Of a stretch of DNA of 6,341 nucleotides, positions 5,007 to 6,341 are shown piece by piece. Source of the stretch: Nitrososphaerales archaeon TH5895. GTDB taxonomy: Archaea; Thermoproteota; Nitrososphaeria; Nitrososphaerales; Nitrososphaeraceae. The stretch lies in contig JAATVS010000215.1 in the NCBI GenBank assembly GCA_014523695.1, positions 1 to 6,341 of the forward strand, read 5' to 3'. The notes under the pieces were generated by a model, which made no database searches, was not told where the DNA came from, and saw only the letters and a program-made list of their open reading frames with translations. The position numbers were made by a program, and so were the translations under genes. Each line of letters starts with the position of its first letter. Within the stretch, counting starts at the first letter, position 1.

Positions 5007-5272
5007 TCACCTATTAGCATTTTTTTCAGGTAATTGAACCCAATACTACGGAAACGACATGATCATTAGCAGATAAGGTAGCAATATCATATTTTAAGAA
5101 TTTTTATTTGGAGTGAAATAAGCAGTTCTTTATCTTTACTCTCTCATCTCCCGATAGGTTATCGTGTGTGTGACATCTTTGAAAAGCTATCTTGACTTAA
5201 TGTAGATCCAATGATCGATTGAGTTCTAGACGATTTACCATGGTAGATTAGTGTCAACACCATAAATAGTAT
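5007..5272. other. Spacer between two minus-strand genes, no gene seen
   Basis: This AT-rich stretch separates the possible beta-grasp gene from the terminator of the secreted-protein gene. CTTAAAATATG on the minus strand (5088-5098) is the only promoter candidate for the gene at 4680-5006. The longest small reading frame is a 34-codon minus-strand ORF from the ATG at 5263, with a low-complexity Ser/Thr composition and no suitably spaced TATA box. No tRNA, riboswitch or long repeat was recognised. Confidence 0.35.
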
Positions 5273-5312
5273 AAAAAAAGAAAGGTTTGGACGTTCCGTC
5301 AGAAGATCTGAC
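5273..5312 (-). terminator. Hairpin and T-tract terminator of the secreted-protein gene
   Basis: On the minus strand the stop at 5325-5327 is followed 12 bases later by GTCAGA-TCT-TCTGAC (plus positions 5298-5312), a perfect 6-bp stem with a 3-base loop. About 14 bases further lies CTTTCTTTTTTTAT (T-tract over 5273-5283). Oligo-T is the main archaeal stop signal; the hairpin may add to it. Confidence 0.6.
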
Positions 5313-5324
5313 TTGGCTATTTGT

Positions 5325-5954
5325 CTACTTTATTATTTGGACTGACTTCGTAATTGTTCCGTATATTGGTGTATCTCCAAAGTGATTACTGACTGCAGCT
5401 GGGTCTAGATAGATACTTACCACATTGTTCCCCATGTCGGTAACTGATGTCGGGACATTAGAAACTGGTCCGTCTTTCATAGTAATCGTCGAGGTTCCGT
5501 TGAATACGGCGGTTTTGTTATCGGGCATGGACATTTCAGTCAAAATAAAGTTGTCTATCTGATGCTGATGCAATGCAGAGCCATTAGTCCTTACCATATC
5601 AAAAGATGCTACGAATTTACCGTTCTGTGACATATCTTTACCCATAGCTGAGGTTGAGTTTGAAGCTGGGGTGCTTTGATTTCCATATTCTCCTGCTTCT
5701 CCTTTAGTTAAGCTCGCTTTCCAGTAGCCGGATAATATCCAAGAAGGATTCCCGTTTTCATCGTTTTGAATGCTGGCTATTGTACCTGCGGCGTAGTGAC
5801 CAGGTTCCATCATGCCGTAGCTGTGATCACCTCGTTGATCCATTGGGTATGCTGCAGCGTGATTGCTCTCAAATGGTGCCGCCATTAGGATAAATCCAAC
5901 TCCTATGGCTAAGAGTGCGGCTCCAATCACTATTACTGTTGGGTTATGTTTCAA
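5325..5954 (-). CDS. Secreted or membrane-anchored beta-rich protein of thaumarchaeal type
   Basis: This 209-residue protein starts with a hydrophobic signal or anchor (about 7-26, VIVIGAALLAIGVGFILMAA) and a possible cleavage site after the AAA at 33-35, so the body should be outside the membrane. A short His/Met-containing segment follows (36-56: Met38, His44, Met48, Met49, His53). Then comes GTIASIQNDENGNPSWILSGYW (58-79, Trp72 and Trp78), a Ser/Thr/Asn linker (about 90-110), FVASFDMV (114-121), ALHQHQIDNF (127-136), and a final beta stretch (150-209). Five Asn glycosylation sequons (92, 99, 124, 146, 152) fit a surface protein. The pattern '(A/G)TIASIQ....P.WI.SG.W' recalls secreted hypothetical proteins of ammonia-oxidising archaea, but no enzyme motif is visible. 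His and Met could bind copper, which is speculation. The start is TTG: no ATG lies between the upstream in-frame stop and Met24, and the TATA box spacing places initiation almost on the TTG. The gene has its own terminator, so it is a single-gene unit. Confidence 0.8.
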   Translation of the reverse strand: MKHNPTVIVIGAALLAIGVGFILMAAPFESNHAAAYPMDQRGDHSYGMMEPGHYAAGTIASIQNDENGNPSWILSGYWKASLTKGEAGEYGNQSTPASNSTSAMGKDMSQNGKFVASFDMVRTNGSALHQHQIDNFILTEMSMPDNKTAVFNGTSTITMKDGPVSNVPTSVTDMGNNVVSIYLDPAAVSNHFGDTPIYGTITKSVQIIK

Positions 5955-5979
5955 TGTGAAGACACCTAACCCCTACAAT

Positions 5980-5987
5980 CTTATTAA
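5980..5987 (-). promoter_or_regulatory. TATA box of the secreted-protein gene
   Basis: TTAATAAG on the minus strand is centred about 30 bases before the TTG at 5954. Initiation about 25 bases downstream gives a nearly leaderless transcript, which supports the TTG start. A GGTG lies about 10 bases before the TTG but is a weak ribosome-binding match. Confidence 0.5.
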
Positions 5988-6341
5988 GCATACGATTTTG
6001 ATTTGTCGCACTTCATTGTACCGTAGTTAGAGATTATTCTTTCCTCGAAATTAATCGATACTAAACAGCATTCTTAATGATTTTGCATTCGTGTTTAATG
6101 CATCAACTCAGATGTCACGAATAGATTTCTAAAGTGAAACAATCATAATTACTTCTGGTTTACGAAGAGCGATTCAGTCCCCACCAGTTGCGTTATCTGA
6201 GCTCATTTTTTTGTTAAATTGATTATTGCGATTTCATTGCCGATCATCTTTACGCGCGTTTATCTAGACACCCACAAAATCTTGACTACGTGCACCATCT
6301 GCAGATATATTGATTTATATGTCGCCCATCAATGGTACATT
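5988..6341. other. Right-edge region without a recognisable gene
   Basis: About 350 AT-rich bases upstream of the secreted-protein gene. I read both strands and found only short frames. One is a 29-codon minus-strand open stretch (ending at the TAA at 5984-5986) with no start codon until near its end. Another is a 10-codon minus-strand ORF (MSSDNATGGD). A plus-strand ATG at 6319 runs off the window after seven codons. None has a suitably placed TATA box. No tRNA, terminator or repeat stands out. Confidence 0.35.

Noticed and set aside
4750..5037. 95-codon plus-strand ORF
   Set aside because: It overlaps the minus-strand gene at 4680-5006. Its Leu/Ser/Phe-rich translation lacks a domain pattern, while the minus-strand frame has ordered strands and a 'GD.I.IG' motif.
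6319..6341. Plus-strand ATG at the right edge
   Set aside because: Only seven codons are visible and the nearest TATA-like bases are too close to it, so it cannot be supported as a gene.

Overview
The window looks like a piece of an AT-rich archaeal genome, most likely an ammonia-oxidising Nitrososphaeria (Thaumarchaeota) of the Nitrososphaera/Nitrosocosmicus type. This is inferred from protein style and promoter layout, not from a search. The signs are a PsbP-like secreted protein, a small protein resembling the thaumarchaeal DUF6659 group, a secreted protein with a thaumarchaeal-type beta-rich pattern, TATA boxes placed about 25-35 bp before start codons (leaderless or very short leaders), and almost no Shine-Dalgarno sites at the main genes. 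There is no rRNA, tRNA, CRISPR array, insertion sequence or phage gene.

Layout. The left edge (1-84, minus) holds the first 28 codons of a gene that runs off the window; its N-terminus resembles ferredoxin-NADP reductase-type flavoproteins. It is divergent from a membrane-anchored or secreted PsbP-like protein (411-1010, plus). Converging on that gene is a 46-residue Cys/His-rich mini-protein (1163-1303, minus), with a palindromic TATA element before it and a hairpin plus T-run after it. Next comes a 161-residue DUF6659-like protein (1581-2066, plus) with its own TATA box.

The centre is a two-gene cassette: a MarR-family regulator (2421-2960) followed 21 bases later, in the same frame, by a 545-residue, about 14-helix DHA2-type drug/H+ antiporter of the major facilitator superfamily (2982-4619). 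Directly before the MarR start is a perfect 10-bp inverted repeat with a 5-base spacer (2397-2421), just downstream of a 12-bp palindromic TATA element. This is the expected arrangement for a repressor that controls its own gene and the efflux pump. A near-match to one half-site lies at the equivalent place before the DUF6659-like gene.

The right part is on the minus strand. It holds a roughly 100-residue uncharacterised protein (4680-5006) that converges on the transporter and may have a ubiquitin-like beta-grasp fold, then a secreted or anchored His/Met-containing protein (5325-5954) with a TTG start, its own TATA box and a clear hairpin/T-tract terminator. The last 390 bases show no convincing gene.

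The most testable points are the MarR operator/efflux switch, the zinc-finger-like mini-protein and the possible beta-grasp protein. I saw no multi-gene system that is clearly new.
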